Shown here: positions 31,773-40,666 of the stretch, piece by piece
How the letters are laid out: every line of letters starts with the position of its first letter
Position numbering within the stretch: position 1 is the stretch's first letter
Source: Alphaproteobacteria bacterium
GTDB taxonomy: Bacteria > Pseudomonadota > Alphaproteobacteria > Reyranellales > Reyranellaceae
NCBI GenBank assembly: GCA_016869975.1
Contig: VGCZ01000007.1
Coordinates: 1-64,000, forward strand
DNA length: 64,000 bases
Direction: 5' to 3'
Notes under the pieces: model-generated
The model's input: the letters and a program-made list of their open reading frames with translations, nothing else
Database searches by the model: none
Told to the model about the DNA's origin: nothing
Position numbers and translations under genes: made by a program

Positions 31773-32525
31773 ATGACCACGGGCCATCTCGTACTATTCC
31801 TCGCCGGAGCGTTCACGGCCGCGTTCGTCTCCGGCCTCTCGGGCTTCGCCTACGCGCTGGTGTCGCTGGCGTTCTGGATCTGGCTGTTCCCGCTCGCCGA
31901 GGCGACGCCGCTGGTGCTGTTCGGCGCCGTCGTGTCGCAGGCGGTCGCGGTGCCCTCGGTGTGGCGCACGGTCGATTGGCCCACCCTGTGGCCAATGCTC
32001 GGTGCCTCGCTGGTCTGCCTGCCGCTCGGTGTCTGGCTGATCGCGCACACCGATCTCGATGTCTTCCGGCTGAGCTTCGGCCTGCTGCTGATCGTCTACG
32101 CGACGTTCCAGCTCGCCATGGGCACGCGGCTGCGCATCGACGGCGGCGGCAAGGCGGCTGACGCCGCGATCGGCGCGGTGGGCGGGGTGATGGGCGGATT
32201 GGCCGGACTCACGGGCGCGGTGCCCGCCGTGTGGGGCGTGCTGCGCGGCTGGGACAAGCAGCGGCATCGCGGCCTGATGACCATCCTCAATTCGGCCAGC
32301 CAGCTCGTCGCGTTGGCGATGGTGGCCGTCGCCGGCTACATCACCGCGACCACGCTCCTGCGCTGGGCGTGGATGCTGCCCTGCCTGATCATCGGCGCCT
32401 GGCTCGGCAATATCGCCACACGACGGATTTCGCCCGCCTCGTTCCGCAACGTCGTGCTCGGCCTGTTGCTGGCCTCGGGCATGGTGCTTACGCTGCAGAA
32501 CGGCTGGCGCGCGATCGCCGGCTGA
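31773..32525 (+). CDS. TauE/SafE-family permease
   Basis: A 250-residue membrane protein with about seven transmembrane segments in two repeated halves. FVSGLSGFAYALVSLAFWIW (first half) and GAVGGVMGGLAGLTGAVPAV (second half) are the Gly-rich internal repeats of the TauE/SafE family, which exports sulfite, sulfoacetate or other organic anions. Substrate unknown. It is the first of three closely spaced genes, with acyP 13 bases downstream. Confidence 0.88.
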   Translation: MTTGHLVLFLAGAFTAAFVSGLSGFAYALVSLAFWIWLFPLAEATPLVLFGAVVSQAVAVPSVWRTVDWPTLWPMLGASLVCLPLGVWLIAHTDLDVFRLSFGLLLIVYATFQLAMGTRLRIDGGGKAADAAIGAVGGVMGGLAGLTGAVPAVWGVLRGWDKQRHRGLMTILNSASQLVALAMVAVAGYITATTLLRWAWMLPCLIIGAWLGNIATRRISPASFRNVVLGLLLASGMVLTLQNGWRAIAG

Positions 32526-32538
32526 TCGGAGAAGCGGC

Positions 32539-32808
32539 ATGAAGAGGCTGCGCATCCGCGGCCGCGTGCAGGGCGTCGGCTACCGCTACTGGGCGGTCGG
32601 CCAGGCGCGGGCACTGGGCCTGCGCGGCTGGGTGCGCAATCGCAGCGACGGCTCGGTCGAGGTGGTCGCAGCAGGCCCCGGCAACGCGCTCGACATCTTC
32701 ATCGTCGCCTGCCGCCGAGGCCCGCGCGCCGCGCGCGTCGAGGCTGTCGACATCGAGGATGCCGACGAGACGGTGGGCGAGGGCTTCGCCGAGATCGCGA
32801 CGCTGTGA
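32539..32808 (+). CDS. acyP: Acylphosphatase
   Basis: The 89-residue protein has both family signatures: GRVQGVGYRYW (phosphate-binding loop with catalytic Arg) and GWVRNRSDGSVEVVAAG (with catalytic Asn). It hydrolyses acyl phosphates such as acetyl phosphate or carbamoyl phosphate in the cytoplasm. It starts 13 bases after the permease gene and ends 16 bases before the next gene, consistent with an operon. Confidence 0.95.
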   Translation: MKRLRIRGRVQGVGYRYWAVGQARALGLRGWVRNRSDGSVEVVAAGPGNALDIFIVACRRGPRAARVEAVDIEDADETVGEGFAEIATL

Positions 32809-32824
32809 GCAGGAGGAGGACGTC

Positions 32825-33310
32825 ATGACCGAGATTGCATCCCCGGTATCGCTGATGGACGAGGTGAAGGCGCAGGCGCGCGTGCTGGTACCGGTTCTCC
32901 GGGCCTTGCGCGCCGAGCTGGGCGCCGAGCGCGCCAACCGCCTGATCGGCGAAGCGCTGCGCGACTGGTCGAAGAGTCTCTATCACCGAATCGGCGCGCA
33001 AGAGCCGGGCGGGCCGAAGCAGAAATTCGACGCCATCTGGACCGACCTGCGCCCGCGCATCGGCGATTCGGTCGAGCGCGATCTGCTGCGCGACGACGCC
33101 GAGGCGCGCGATTACAACATCACGCGCTGCCGCTACGCCGAGTTCTTCAAGGAGTTGGGCGAGCCCGATCTCGGCACCATCCTGTTGTGCGAGATCGACT
33201 TCCACATCGCCGATGTCGGCGGCCCGGAGATCGAGTTCACCCGTACCCAGACCATCATGAAGGGCGCGCCGTATTGCGATTTCCGCTACCGGATGAAGAC
33301 GGGCGCCTGA
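32825..33310 (+). CDS. L-2-amino-thiazoline-4-carboxylate hydrolase-like protein
   Basis: The 161-residue protein contains NITRCRYAEFFKELGEPDLG and LLCEIDFHIADVG, resembling the ATC hydrolase family. The founding enzyme opens the thiazoline ring in bacterial conversion of ATC to L-cysteine, but most homologues are uncharacterised. No signal peptide or membrane segment. AGGAGGAGGACGTC precedes the ATG at 32825. It ends the permease-acyP operon and converges with lipB. The family assignment is from memory of conserved blocks, and substrate is unknown. Confidence 0.65.
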   Translation: MTEIASPVSLMDEVKAQARVLVPVLRALRAELGAERANRLIGEALRDWSKSLYHRIGAQEPGGPKQKFDAIWTDLRPRIGDSVERDLLRDDAEARDYNITRCRYAEFFKELGEPDLGTILLCEIDFHIADVGGPEIEFTRTQTIMKGAPYCDFRYRMKTGA

Positions 33311-33320
33311 CCAGCGATCC

Positions 33321-33383
33321 CGTCATTCCGAGCGCAGCGACGAGTCTTCAACGCCTGGATTCCTCGCTACGCTCGGAATGACG
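33321..33383. repeat. CGTCATTCCGAGCG inverted repeat overlapping the lipB 3' end
   Basis: CGTCATTCCGAGCG (33321-33334) and CGCTCGGAATGACG (33370-33383) are perfect 14-bp complements, and pairing continues after one mismatch (AGCGA/TCGCT). The element lies between the convergent ATC-hydrolase-like gene and lipB but extends into the lipB reading frame. This is a type of dispersed palindrome found in many proteobacterial genomes. Confidence 0.85.
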
Positions 33384-34018
33384 GAAACGGGAGCGAACAC
33401 CTCCTCGAACGTCTGCCGCAGCGCCACGTCGAGATCGGCCATGGTGACCGGCAGGCCGAGATCGACCAGCGAGGTCACGCCATAGCCCTGGATGCCGCAG
33501 GGCACGATGCCCTGGAAGTGGCTGAGGTCGGGATCGACGTTGATCGAGATGCCGTGGAACGCCACCCAGTGGCGCACCCGCACGCCGATGGCGGCGATCT
33601 TGTCCTCCGCCGGGGCCGGGCGGTCGGGCCGCACCACCCAGACCCCGATGCGGTCCGACCGGCGCTCGCCTTTGACATTGAAGCGGGCCAGGGTACGGAT
33701 GATCCATTCCTCGAGGTCATGCACGTAGCGGCGCACGTCACTACGGCGGCGGCGCAGATCGATCATGGCGTAGGCCACGCGCTGTCCTGGCCCGTGATAG
33801 GTGTACTGCCCACCGCGGCCGGCGGCGTAGACCGGGAAGCGCCCGGGGGTCAGCAGATCGGCCGGCTTGGCACTGGTCCCTGACGTGTAGAGCGGCGGAT
33901 GCTGGAGCAGCCAGACCATTTCGGGAGCGGTGCCGGCGCGGATCGCCGCGACCCGGGCTTCCATTGTCGCCAGCGCCTCGGGGTAGGGCACCAGCCGGTC
34001 CTCGACCCGCCATTCCAT
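33323..34018 (-). CDS. lipB: Octanoyl-[acyl-carrier-protein]:protein octanoyltransferase
   Basis: LipB transfers octanoate from ACP to lipoyl domains, the first step of lipoate synthesis. The 231-residue protein has the conserved [19 protein letters not shown], Lys140 in [14 protein letters not shown] and the acyl-thioester Cys174 in [11 protein letters not shown]. Residues 213-231 ([19 protein letters not shown]) are encoded by the palindromic repeat at 33321-33383 and are not part of the family fold. The ATG at 34018 is chosen over a TTG three codons upstream. No lipA is adjacent. Confidence 0.94.
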   Translation of the reverse strand: MEWRVEDRLVPYPEALATMEARVAAIRAGTAPEMVWLLQHPPLYTSGTSAKPADLLTPGRFPVYAAGRGGQYTYHGPGQRVAYAMIDLRRRRSDVRRYVHDLEEWIIRTLARFNVKGERRSDRIGVWVVRPDRPAPAEDKIAAIGVRVRHWVAFHGISINVDPDLSHFQGIVPCGIQGYGVTSLVDLGLPVTMADLDVALRQTFEEVFAPVSVIPSVARNPGVEDSSLRSE

Positions 34019-34056
34019 GACGCTCAAATAGGCGTGGAATGGGGGCCGGTCAAACG

Positions 34057-34085
34057 TTGCCTCGCGGGGGGCGATTTGCTATTCC
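34057..34085 (+). promoter_or_regulatory. Possible tRNA-Leu promoter
   Basis: TTGCCT (34057-34062) and TATTCC (34080-34085) are 17 bases apart, about 60 bases upstream of the tRNA. A GC hairpin (GGCCGGTTTGGCC region, 34088-34102) lies between. The -10 is weak, so this is tentative. Confidence 0.3.
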
Positions 34086-34142
34086 CCCGGCCGGTTTGGC
34101 CGACAGGCCCAACCGGGCATCCAGGCCGGCCGATCGGTGTTT

Positions 34143-34227
34143 GCGCCCGTGGCGGAATTGGTAGACGCACTAGCTTGAGGTGCTAGCGGGTAACACCGTG
34201 GAAGTTCGAGTCTTCTCGGGCGCACCA
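34143..34227 (+). tRNA. tRNA-Leu (anticodon GAG)
   Basis: GCGCCCG (34143-34149) pairs with CGGGCGC (34217-34223) as the acceptor stem, and the 3' ACCA is encoded. The anticodon arm is CTAGC-TTGAGGT-GCTAG, giving anticodon GAG for CUC/CUU. A long variable arm (CGGGTAACACCG) marks it as a class II tRNA, and TTCGAGT forms the T loop. This tRNA reads CTC, a common Leu codon in this GC-rich genome. Confidence 0.96.
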
Positions 34228-34261
34228 ATCATCCGTTCGTACCGGCACGATGCGACAAGGA

Positions 34262-34293
34262 GGCCGCCCCCACGAGGGGCGGCCGCTTTGTTT
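34262..34293 (+). terminator. Intrinsic terminator after tRNA-Leu
   Basis: GGCCGCCCC (34262-34270) and GGGGCGGCC (34276-34284) form a perfect 9-bp stem with a CACGA loop, followed by GCTTTGTTT. It lies 35 bases after the tRNA and 24 bases before the malic enzyme start. Confidence 0.85.
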
Positions 34294-34316
34294 GGGCAAA
34301 CCCGGGAGGAGCCGAA

Positions 34317-36599
34317 ATGGCCGACGAACTCGCCGACGCCGCGCTGCGCTACCACCGCCTGCCGCGTCCCGGAAAGATCGAGGTCGCGCCGATCAAGCCG
34401 CTGGCGACCCAGCGCGACCTCTCGCTCGCCTATTCGCCCGGCGTCGCCGCCGCCTGCAACGCTATCGTCGCCGACCCGGCCGAAGCCGCCACCGTCACAT
34501 CGAGGGCCAATCTGGTGGCCGTGATCACCAACGGCACCGCCGTTCTGGGGTTGGGCGATATCGGCCCGCTGGCCGCCAAGCCGGTGATGGAAGGCAAGGG
34601 GGTGCTGTTCAAGAAATTCGCCGGCATCGATGTCTTCGACCTGGAGATCGCGGAGAAGGACCCGCAGCGGCTGATCGATATCGTCGCCGCACTGGAGCCG
34701 ACCTTCGGCGGCATCAACCTCGAGGACATCAAGGCGCCGGAGTGCTTCACCGTCGAGCGCGCGCTGCGCGAGCGCATGAAGATTCCGGTGTTCCACGACG
34801 ACCAGCACGGCACGGCGATCATCGTCGGCGCCGCCGTGACCAACGGGCTGAAGCTGGTGGGCAAGAATATCGCCGATGTGAAGCTGGTGTGCTCCGGCGC
34901 CGGCGCCGCGGCGCTCTCCTGCCTCGACATTCTGGTGAAGCTTGGCCTGCCGATCGCGAACATCTGGGTCAGCGATATCGAGGGCGTGGTCTACGAGGGG
35001 CGCACCGCGCTGATGGATCCGTGGAAGGCGCGCTACGCGCGTCCCACCGAGAAGCGCACTCTGGGCGAGGTCATCGACGGCGCCGACATATTCCTGGGTC
35101 TGTCGGCGGGCGGCGTGCTCAAGCGCGACATGGTTACGCGCATGGCGAAGAAACCGCTGATCCTGGCCTTGGCCAATCCCAATCCCGAGATCATGCCGGA
35201 CGACGTCAAGGCGGTGCGCGACGACGCCATCATCGCCACTGGTCGCAGCGACTATCCCAACCAGGTCAACAACGTCCTGTGCTTCCCCTTCATCTTCAGG
35301 GGCGCGCTCGACGTTGGCGCCACGACGGTGAACGACGAGATGAAGGTGGCGTGCGTGCGCGCGCTCGCGCGGCTGGCGCACGCCGAGACGTCGGAGGTGG
35401 TGGCCAAGGCTTTTGGCGACAGCGCCGCTGGCTTCGGCGCCGAGCAGATCATCCCCAAGCCGTTCGATCCGCGGCTCATCGTCGAGCTGGCGCCGGCCGT
35501 GGCCCAGGCGGCGATGGACACCGGCGTGGCGACGCGCCCGATCGCCGACATGGACGCCTATCGCCACCGTCTGGAGCAGTTCGTCTTCCGCTCCGGCCTG
35601 ATCATGCGGCCGGTCTTCGACCAGGCCAGGCGCGATCCCAAGCGGGTGATCTTCAGCGCCGGCGAGGACGATCGCGTGCTGCGCGCGGTACAGGTGCTGC
35701 TCGACGAGAAGCTGGCGCTGCCGATCCTGATCGGGCGGCCTGAGGTGATCGAGCATCGTGCGCATCGCCTGGGCCTACGCTTCAGGCCCGGGCTGGATGT
35801 CGATCTGGTCAACCCGGCGAGCGACCCGCGCTTCGATTCCTACTGGTCGACCTATCACGAGATCATGGAGCGGCGTGGCGTGACGCCGGTGGCGGCGCGC
35901 AACCTCGTGCGCTCCAGCCCCACCTTGATCGGCGCGCTGGCGGTGCGCAAAGGCGACGCCGACGCGCTGATCGCCGGCACCTTCGGCAGGTACCGTACGC
36001 ATTTCAACCACGTGCGTGACGTGATCGGCCTGCGCGAGGGGATCGAGCGATTCGCTGCGGTCAGCCTGATCGTGCTGCCCAAGATGCCGCTGTTCATCTG
36101 CGACACCTACATCAACGAGAACCCCGATCCCGAGGAGATCGCCGACACCACGGTGCTGGCCGCCGAGGAGGTGCGCCGCTTCGGCATCGAGCCCAAGGTG
36201 GCGCTGCTCTCGCACTCCAACTTCGGCAGCGCCGATTCGGCCTCGGCCGAGAAGATGCGCGCGGCGCTGAAGCTGATATGGGAGCGCGCGCCGGAGCTGG
36301 AGGTCGACGGCGAGATGCACGGCGACTCCGCGCTCGACGAGGACATCAGGCGCGAGCTTTTCCCACGCTCGAAGCTGCGCGGGTCGGCCAATCTGTTGGT
36401 CTGCCCGTCGCTGGATTCAGCCAACATCGCCTTCAACCTTCTGAAGTCCGCGGCCGATGGCCTCCATGTCGGGCCGATCCTGCTCGGGCCGCGCCTGCCG
36501 GCGCATATCCTGACTCCATCAGTGACGGCGCGCGGCATCGTCAACATGAGCGCGCTCGCCGTGGTCGACGCGCAAGAGGCCGCGCGACGCGGCGGATGA
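34317..36599 (+). CDS. maeB: NADP-dependent malic enzyme with C-terminal phosphotransacetylase-like domain
   Basis: The 760-residue MaeB-type enzyme decarboxylates malate to pyruvate. The malic domain (about 1-430) has [14 protein letters not shown], the Lys-bearing [18 protein letters not shown] and the metal site [11 protein letters not shown]. The nucleotide-binding domain contains [15 protein letters not shown]. Residues of about 440-760 form a phosphate acetyltransferase-like regulatory domain (starting [20 protein letters not shown]), which in E. coli MaeB mediates acetyl-CoA inhibition and oligomerisation. GGGAGGAGCCGAA precedes the ATG. Full length. Confidence 0.95.
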   Translation: MADELADAALRYHRLPRPGKIEVAPIKPLATQRDLSLAYSPGVAAACNAIVADPAEAATVTSRANLVAVITNGTAVLGLGDIGPLAAKPVMEGKGVLFKKFAGIDVFDLEIAEKDPQRLIDIVAALEPTFGGINLEDIKAPECFTVERALRERMKIPVFHDDQHGTAIIVGAAVTNGLKLVGKNIADVKLVCSGAGAAALSCLDILVKLGLPIANIWVSDIEGVVYEGRTALMDPWKARYARPTEKRTLGEVIDGADIFLGLSAGGVLKRDMVTRMAKKPLILALANPNPEIMPDDVKAVRDDAIIATGRSDYPNQVNNVLCFPFIFRGALDVGATTVNDEMKVACVRALARLAHAETSEVVAKAFGDSAAGFGAEQIIPKPFDPRLIVELAPAVAQAAMDTGVATRPIADMDAYRHRLEQFVFRSGLIMRPVFDQARRDPKRVIFSAGEDDRVLRAVQVLLDEKLALPILIGRPEVIEHRAHRLGLRFRPGLDVDLVNPASDPRFDSYWSTYHEIMERRGVTPVAARNLVRSSPTLIGALAVRKGDADALIAGTFGRYRTHFNHVRDVIGLREGIERFAAVSLIVLPKMPLFICDTYINENPDPEEIADTTVLAAEEVRRFGIEPKVALLSHSNFGSADSASAEKMRAALKLIWERAPELEVDGEMHGDSALDEDIRRELFPRSKLRGSANLLVCPSLDSANIAFNLLKSAADGLHVGPILLGPRLPAHILTPSVTARGIVNMSALAVVDAQEAARRGG

Positions 36600-36606
36600 A
36601 ACACTA

Positions 36607-36730
36607 CCTTCCCCCGGAGGGGGGGAAGGTGCCCGAAGGGTGGATGGGGGATGTCGAAGACGGACTCCTGCGTTCGTCTTCAGCATCCGCCGTCCGTCGC
36701 TCCGCGACACCTTCCGCCTCCGGGGGAAGG
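36607..36730. repeat. 124-bp cruciform element with 14-bp inverted ends
   Basis: CCTTCCCCCGGAGG (36607-36620) is a perfect complement of 36717-36730. Inside it GGAAGGTG (36624-36631) pairs with CACCTTCC (36708-36715), and a central GATGTCGAAGACG / CGTCTTCAGCATC stem pairs at 11 of 13 positions. The whole gap between maeB and mgtE can fold into one long imperfect hairpin. It carries no gene. It could be a MITE-like or palindromic repeat, and mgtE must be expressed through or beyond it. Confidence 0.75.
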
Positions 36731-36750
36731 GAAACAGGGACAAGACTGCC

Positions 36751-38133
36751 ATGGCCGACACCGCGCGCGCTCCGGGCGAGGGGAGCGAGAACCTGGAGGA
36801 GGTGACCGAGGCGCTGCTGCGGACCGTGCTCGAGCATCTCGAATACGGCCGCATCGACGAGATCCGCGCCATCGCCCACGACCTCAGCCCGGCGGGCGCC
36901 GCCTACCTGCTGGAGCAGGTCAATCCCGAGGCGCGCACGCAGCTCGTCGGCATCCTCAAGCGCGACCTCGATCCGGAGACGCTGGTCGAACTCGATGAGG
37001 ACGTGCGCGAGGAGGTGCTGGAGGCGCTCGAGCCCAAGGACATCGCCGAGGCCGCGCACGAGCTCGATACCGACGACGCCGCAGACATCCTCGAAGACCT
37101 GCCCGACGAGGAACGGCGCGAGGTGCTGGCGGCGCTGCCGGCCGACGAGCGCGCGGCGATCGAAGAGACGCTGGCCTTTCCGGAGTATACCGCCGGCCGC
37201 CTGATGCAGCGCGAGCTGGTGGCAGTACCCGCCACGTGGACCGTCGGGCAGGTCATCGACTACTGCCGCGAGGCGTCCGATCTGCCCGACGACGTCTACG
37301 ACCTGTTTGTCGTCGACGAGCGGCGCCGCCTGATGGGGTCGGTGGCGCTGGGGCGCATGCTGCGCACCAAGCGGCCGGTGCCGATCACCGAGATCATGGA
37401 CCCGGAGATCCCGTCGATTCCCGTGACGGCCGAGCAGGAGGAGGTCGCGCACATCTTCCGCGACCAGAACCTGGTGTCCTGTCCGGTGGTCGATCCGTCC
37501 AACCGGCTGCTGGGCGTGATCATGGTCGACGACGTGCTCGACGTCATCGACGAGGAAGCCGAGGACGACCTCTTGAAGATGGGCGGCGTGCGCGAGGACG
37601 ACGTTCATGCGCCGGTCGTGCGCACCGCGCGCCAGCGCTTCTGGTGGCTGCTGGTGAACCTCGGCACGGCGCTGCTGGCCTCCGCGGTGATCGGCCAGTT
37701 CGAGGAGGAGCTGCAGAAGATCGTGGCGCTGGCTGTTTTGATGCCGATCGTCGCCTCGATGGGCGGCAACGCCGGCACGCAGACCGTCACCGTCGCGGTG
37801 CGCGCCTTGGCGATGGGCGAGCTGACCATCGCCAACATCGCGCGCTTCGTGGTCAAGGAGATCTTCGTCGGCGGCGCCAACGGCCTGATCTTCGCGCTGA
37901 TCCTCGGCGTGATCACCTGGGCGTGGTTCCACGACCCGCGCATCGGCCTGATCATCGCCGCCGCTATGGTGATCAACCTGGTTTGCGCCGCGCTGGCCGG
38001 TACGCTGATTCCGCTGGGCCTGCAACGCGCCGGCGTCGATCCGGCGGTGTCCTCGACGGTGTTCCTCACCACCGTCACCGACGTCGTTGGCTTCCTCGCG
38101 TTTCTCGGATTGGCGGCGGTGTTTCTGCTCTGA
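36751..38133 (+). CDS. mgtE: Magnesium transporter MgtE
   Basis: The 460-residue protein has an N-terminal superhelical domain (about 25-135, with DDAADILEDLPDEERREVL), paired CBS domains (about 140-265, with GRLMQRELVAVPATWTVGQV) and five transmembrane helices at the C-terminus. The pore segment ALAVLMPIVASMGGNAGTQT contains the conserved GGNAGTQ. The cytoplasmic domains gate the channel in response to Mg2+. The ATG at 36751 begins MADTARAPGEGSENLEEVTE. An in-frame extension upstream lies in the palindromic repeat and is rejected. No M-box-like leader was recognised. Confidence 0.93.
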   Translation: MADTARAPGEGSENLEEVTEALLRTVLEHLEYGRIDEIRAIAHDLSPAGAAYLLEQVNPEARTQLVGILKRDLDPETLVELDEDVREEVLEALEPKDIAEAAHELDTDDAADILEDLPDEERREVLAALPADERAAIEETLAFPEYTAGRLMQRELVAVPATWTVGQVIDYCREASDLPDDVYDLFVVDERRRLMGSVALGRMLRTKRPVPITEIMDPEIPSIPVTAEQEEVAHIFRDQNLVSCPVVDPSNRLLGVIMVDDVLDVIDEEAEDDLLKMGGVREDDVHAPVVRTARQRFWWLLVNLGTALLASAVIGQFEEELQKIVALAVLMPIVASMGGNAGTQTVTVAVRALAMGELTIANIARFVVKEIFVGGANGLIFALILGVITWAWFHDPRIGLIIAAAMVINLVCAALAGTLIPLGLQRAGVDPAVSSTVFLTTVTDVVGFLAFLGLAAVFLL

Positions 38134-38166
38134 CGGTGCCCTCCACCCCGTAGGTTCTTCTCACAG

Positions 38167-38184
38167 GGCTGGCGAGACGCCGGT
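38167..38184 (-). repeat. Degenerate fragment of the GGGACCGCCGGCG repeat
   Basis: On the minus strand the fragment reads ACCGGCGTCTCGCCAGCC, matching the right half of the complete element at 31708-31765 at most positions. It lies in the 90-base gap between mgtE and the acyl-CoA dehydrogenase gene. Confidence 0.45.
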
Positions 38185-38223
38185 TATGATCCCACTCCAG
38201 CGAACCAAGGAAGCGCCCCGATC

Positions 38224-39396
38224 ATGATTCCCAACCGCATGCCGCCCTTCGATTTCATGCTGGGCGAGACCGCCGACGCGATCCGCGAGACGGTGCAGCG
38301 TTTCACCGCCGATGAGGTGGCGCCGATCGCCAACGAGCTCGACAAGACCGACCGCTTTCCGCGCGAGCTGTGGCCCAGGATGGGCGCGCTGGGCCTGCTC
38401 GGCATCACTGTCGAGGAGGAGTATGGCGGCGCTGGGCTCGGCTATCTCGAGCAGGCGATCGCGGTCGAGGAGATCAGCCGCGGCTCGGCGGCGGTGGGGC
38501 TGAGCTACGGTGCGCATTCCAATCTCTGCGTCAATCAGATCCGCCGCAACGGCAGCGACGACATCAAGAAGCGCTATCTGCCCAAGCTGATCTCGGGCGA
38601 GCACGTCGGCAGCCTGGCAATGAGCGAGACCGGCGCCGGCTCCGACGTGGTGTCGATGAAGCTGCGCGCCGAGAAGAAGGGCGATCGCTACATCCTCAAC
38701 GGCACCAAGATGTGGATCACCAACAGCCCGGACGCGCAGGTGATAGTCGTCTACGCCAAGACCGATCCGGCGGCGGGACCGCGCGGCATGACGACCTTCG
38801 TCGTCGAGACCGGCTTCAAGGGATTCAAGGTGGCGCAGAAGCTCGACAAGATGGGCATGCGCGGATCCTCGACCGGCGAGCTGGTCTTCGAGGATGTCGA
38901 GATCCCCGAGGAGAACGTGCTGGGCCAGGTCGGCAAGGGCGTCAACGTGCTGATGTCCGGCCTCGACTACGAGCGCGCGGTATTGGCGGCCGGTCCGCTG
39001 GGCATCATGCAGAGCTGCATGGACGTGGTCGTGCCCTATATCCACGAGCGCAAGCAGTTCGGCCAGCCGATCGGCACGTTCCAGCTCATCCAGGGCAAGG
39101 TCGCCGATATGTATACGGTGATGAACGCGGCGCGCGCCTACGTCTATGCGGTCAACCGGGCCTGCGACGCCGGCAAGACCACGCGCAAGGACGCCGCCGG
39201 CGCCATCCTCTACGCCGCCGAGAAGGCGACGCTGATCGCGCTGGACGCCATCCAGATCCTGGGCGGCAACGGCTACATCAACGACTACCCGACCGGCCGT
39301 TTCCTGCGCGACGCCAAGCTCTACGAGATCGGCGCCGGCACCTCGGAGATCCGCCGCTGGCTGATCGGCCGCGAGCTGTTCGAGGAGACGGCTTGA
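38224..39396 (+). CDS. ivd: Isovaleryl-CoA dehydrogenase
   Basis: The 390-residue flavoenzyme oxidises isovaleryl-CoA in leucine breakdown. It has the acyl-CoA dehydrogenase FAD motifs [16 protein letters not shown] and [10 protein letters not shown]. The catalytic base is diagnostic: Glu250 in [18 protein letters not shown] corresponds to the helix-G Glu of IVD. The position used by other acyl-CoA dehydrogenases is Gly here ([12 protein letters not shown]). It stands alone; no methylcrotonyl-CoA carboxylase or HMG-CoA lyase gene is nearby. Confidence 0.9.
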   Translation: MIPNRMPPFDFMLGETADAIRETVQRFTADEVAPIANELDKTDRFPRELWPRMGALGLLGITVEEEYGGAGLGYLEQAIAVEEISRGSAAVGLSYGAHSNLCVNQIRRNGSDDIKKRYLPKLISGEHVGSLAMSETGAGSDVVSMKLRAEKKGDRYILNGTKMWITNSPDAQVIVVYAKTDPAAGPRGMTTFVVETGFKGFKVAQKLDKMGMRGSSTGELVFEDVEIPEENVLGQVGKGVNVLMSGLDYERAVLAAGPLGIMQSCMDVVVPYIHERKQFGQPIGTFQLIQGKVADMYTVMNAARAYVYAVNRACDAGKTTRKDAAGAILYAAEKATLIALDAIQILGGNGYINDYPTGRFLRDAKLYEIGAGTSEIRRWLIGRELFEETA

Positions 39397-39409
39397 ACGA
39401 CGCGTTGGG

Positions 39410-39892
39410 CTAGGCGGCGCCGGCTTGGCTGAGCAGCATGCCCAGCCGCAGCCCCATGGCGATGTCGTCTTCCTGCCCGAAGCCCTGGTAGGCGATATCG
39501 CCGTCGCGATCGATGAGCACGGTCGAGGGCGTGCCCTGGAAGCGATAGGCCCGCATGGTCAGCGGGATGGGATCGTTGTCGCCGGCCATGTCGACGCCGA
39601 CCGGGAAGGTGATGCCGTATTCGTGGATGAACGCCTCCAGCGACACCGGCGTCATCGCCGCGTGGTGCTCGAACACGGTGTGCAGGCCGATGACGGCGAG
39701 GTCGGTCCGCTGGAGCATCGTCGCGACCTTGCGCGCCTGCGGGATCGCGTGAGAGACGCATCCCGGGCAGAGCATCTGGAAGCTATGCAGAAGCACCGGC
39801 CGGCCGCGCAATCCTGCAAGCGTGACCGGCTCCTTGGTGTTGAACCAGCGGGAGACCTGCAATTCCGGCGCGCGCTGTCGGTTCGTTTCCAT
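39410..39892 (-). CDS. AhpC/TSA-type redoxin with CPGC motif
   Basis: A 160-residue thioredoxin-fold protein with active-site pair Cys42 and Cys45 in FQMLCPGCVSHAIPQ. No signal peptide or membrane anchor, so probably cytoplasmic. The sequence GTPSTVLIDRDGDIAYQGFG contains the cis-Pro loop of TlpA/AhpC-like proteins. It could be a peroxiredoxin-like or disulfide-handling protein. The ATG at 39892 is 29 bases after the upstream secreted-protein gene, so the two are probably one transcript. A longer upstream frame is an overlap artefact. Confidence 0.8.
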   Translation of the reverse strand: METNRQRAPELQVSRWFNTKEPVTLAGLRGRPVLLHSFQMLCPGCVSHAIPQARKVATMLQRTDLAVIGLHTVFEHHAAMTPVSLEAFIHEYGITFPVGVDMAGDNDPIPLTMRAYRFQGTPSTVLIDRDGDIAYQGFGQEDDIAMGLRLGMLLSQAGAA

Positions 39893-39921
39893 GGTGGTAC
39901 CTTGTGCTCCAGTTCCGGAGG

Positions 39922-40641
39922 TCACCGGCTCGCCGGCACCGCCTTGCCGGGAAGCGACAGATCGCCAGAGCCGACCTTGAAGATGTCGCTCACGCAAAGC
40001 AACGGTGCATGCAGGTTGCCATTGACCTTGAGCGCTGTCGTGACGCCGTCGAACTGCACGCTCTGCGCGGTCTCGGCGCTGTCGAAGGGGACTGTCACAC
40101 GGACCGTCTTCGCGTCGAAACGCGGTTTGTAGCCAGGGCTGTCGATGAGAATTGGCGCGCCGGGCCAGGTCTTCGGGAGCTTCGGGCGCGTGCCCGGCTC
40201 GATGTCCTTGACCTTGAGAGCCCCGGGACCGCAGGCATCGTCCTTGGTCAGAACGACCCAGTGGAAGTGCCACTGGGAGCCATCGTTTTCGAACAACGGC
40301 TCGTCATTGAAGTCGGGGTGGGCGGTCACGGCGGCGGCGAGGATACCGGAGCCCTTCTCGAAGCCGACGGCTTCGGGGTCGATCTTGGTCGGCCAGACAT
40401 AAGCATAGACTCCGGCGCCGGCGAACTTGCCGGTCTTGGGCGGCTTTTCGGTGCCGGGCTCTCCCCGGGTCGTCATGATGAACGTGACCAGATTGCCCTT
40501 GGTCTCGGCGCGCGCCTGCAGGATGTCGAACGTGGCCTTGACCTTGTCGTTAGCGGAAGCCGTCACATCGTGGGCGGCGGTGGTCCCCGTGACCAGCGCC
40601 GCGACCAAGGCCCCGGCGCTCAAGATGTACCCCGGCTTCAT
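39922..40641 (-). CDS. Secreted protein of unknown function
   Basis: A 239-residue protein with a clear signal peptide (residues 1-29, cleavage after TGTTAAHD region). No family was recognised. Notable features are the aromatic/His motif QWHFHWVVL near residues 124-132, an acidic KIDPEAVGF segment, and only two Cys after the signal (in DDACGPG and LLCVSD), which may form a disulfide. GGGAGG lies 6 bases before the ATG. It is upstream of the redoxin gene and divergent from a Cys-cluster MarR regulator. Confidence 0.8.
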   Translation of the reverse strand: MKPGYILSAGALVAALVTGTTAAHDVTASANDKVKATFDILQARAETKGNLVTFIMTTRGEPGTEKPPKTGKFAGAGVYAYVWPTKIDPEAVGFEKGSGILAAAVTAHPDFNDEPLFENDGSQWHFHWVVLTKDDACGPGALKVKDIEPGTRPKLPKTWPGAPILIDSPGYKPRFDAKTVRVTVPFDSAETAQSVQFDGVTTALKVNGNLHAPLLCVSDIFKVGSGDLSLPGKAVPASR

Positions 40642-40666
40642 GCGATGCCTCCCATTGCTCAAATGA

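Noticed and set aside
34170-35765. 531-codon minus-strand frame covering tRNA-Leu and maeB
   Set aside because: It would be antisense to a tRNA and to the malic enzyme, and contains no domain.
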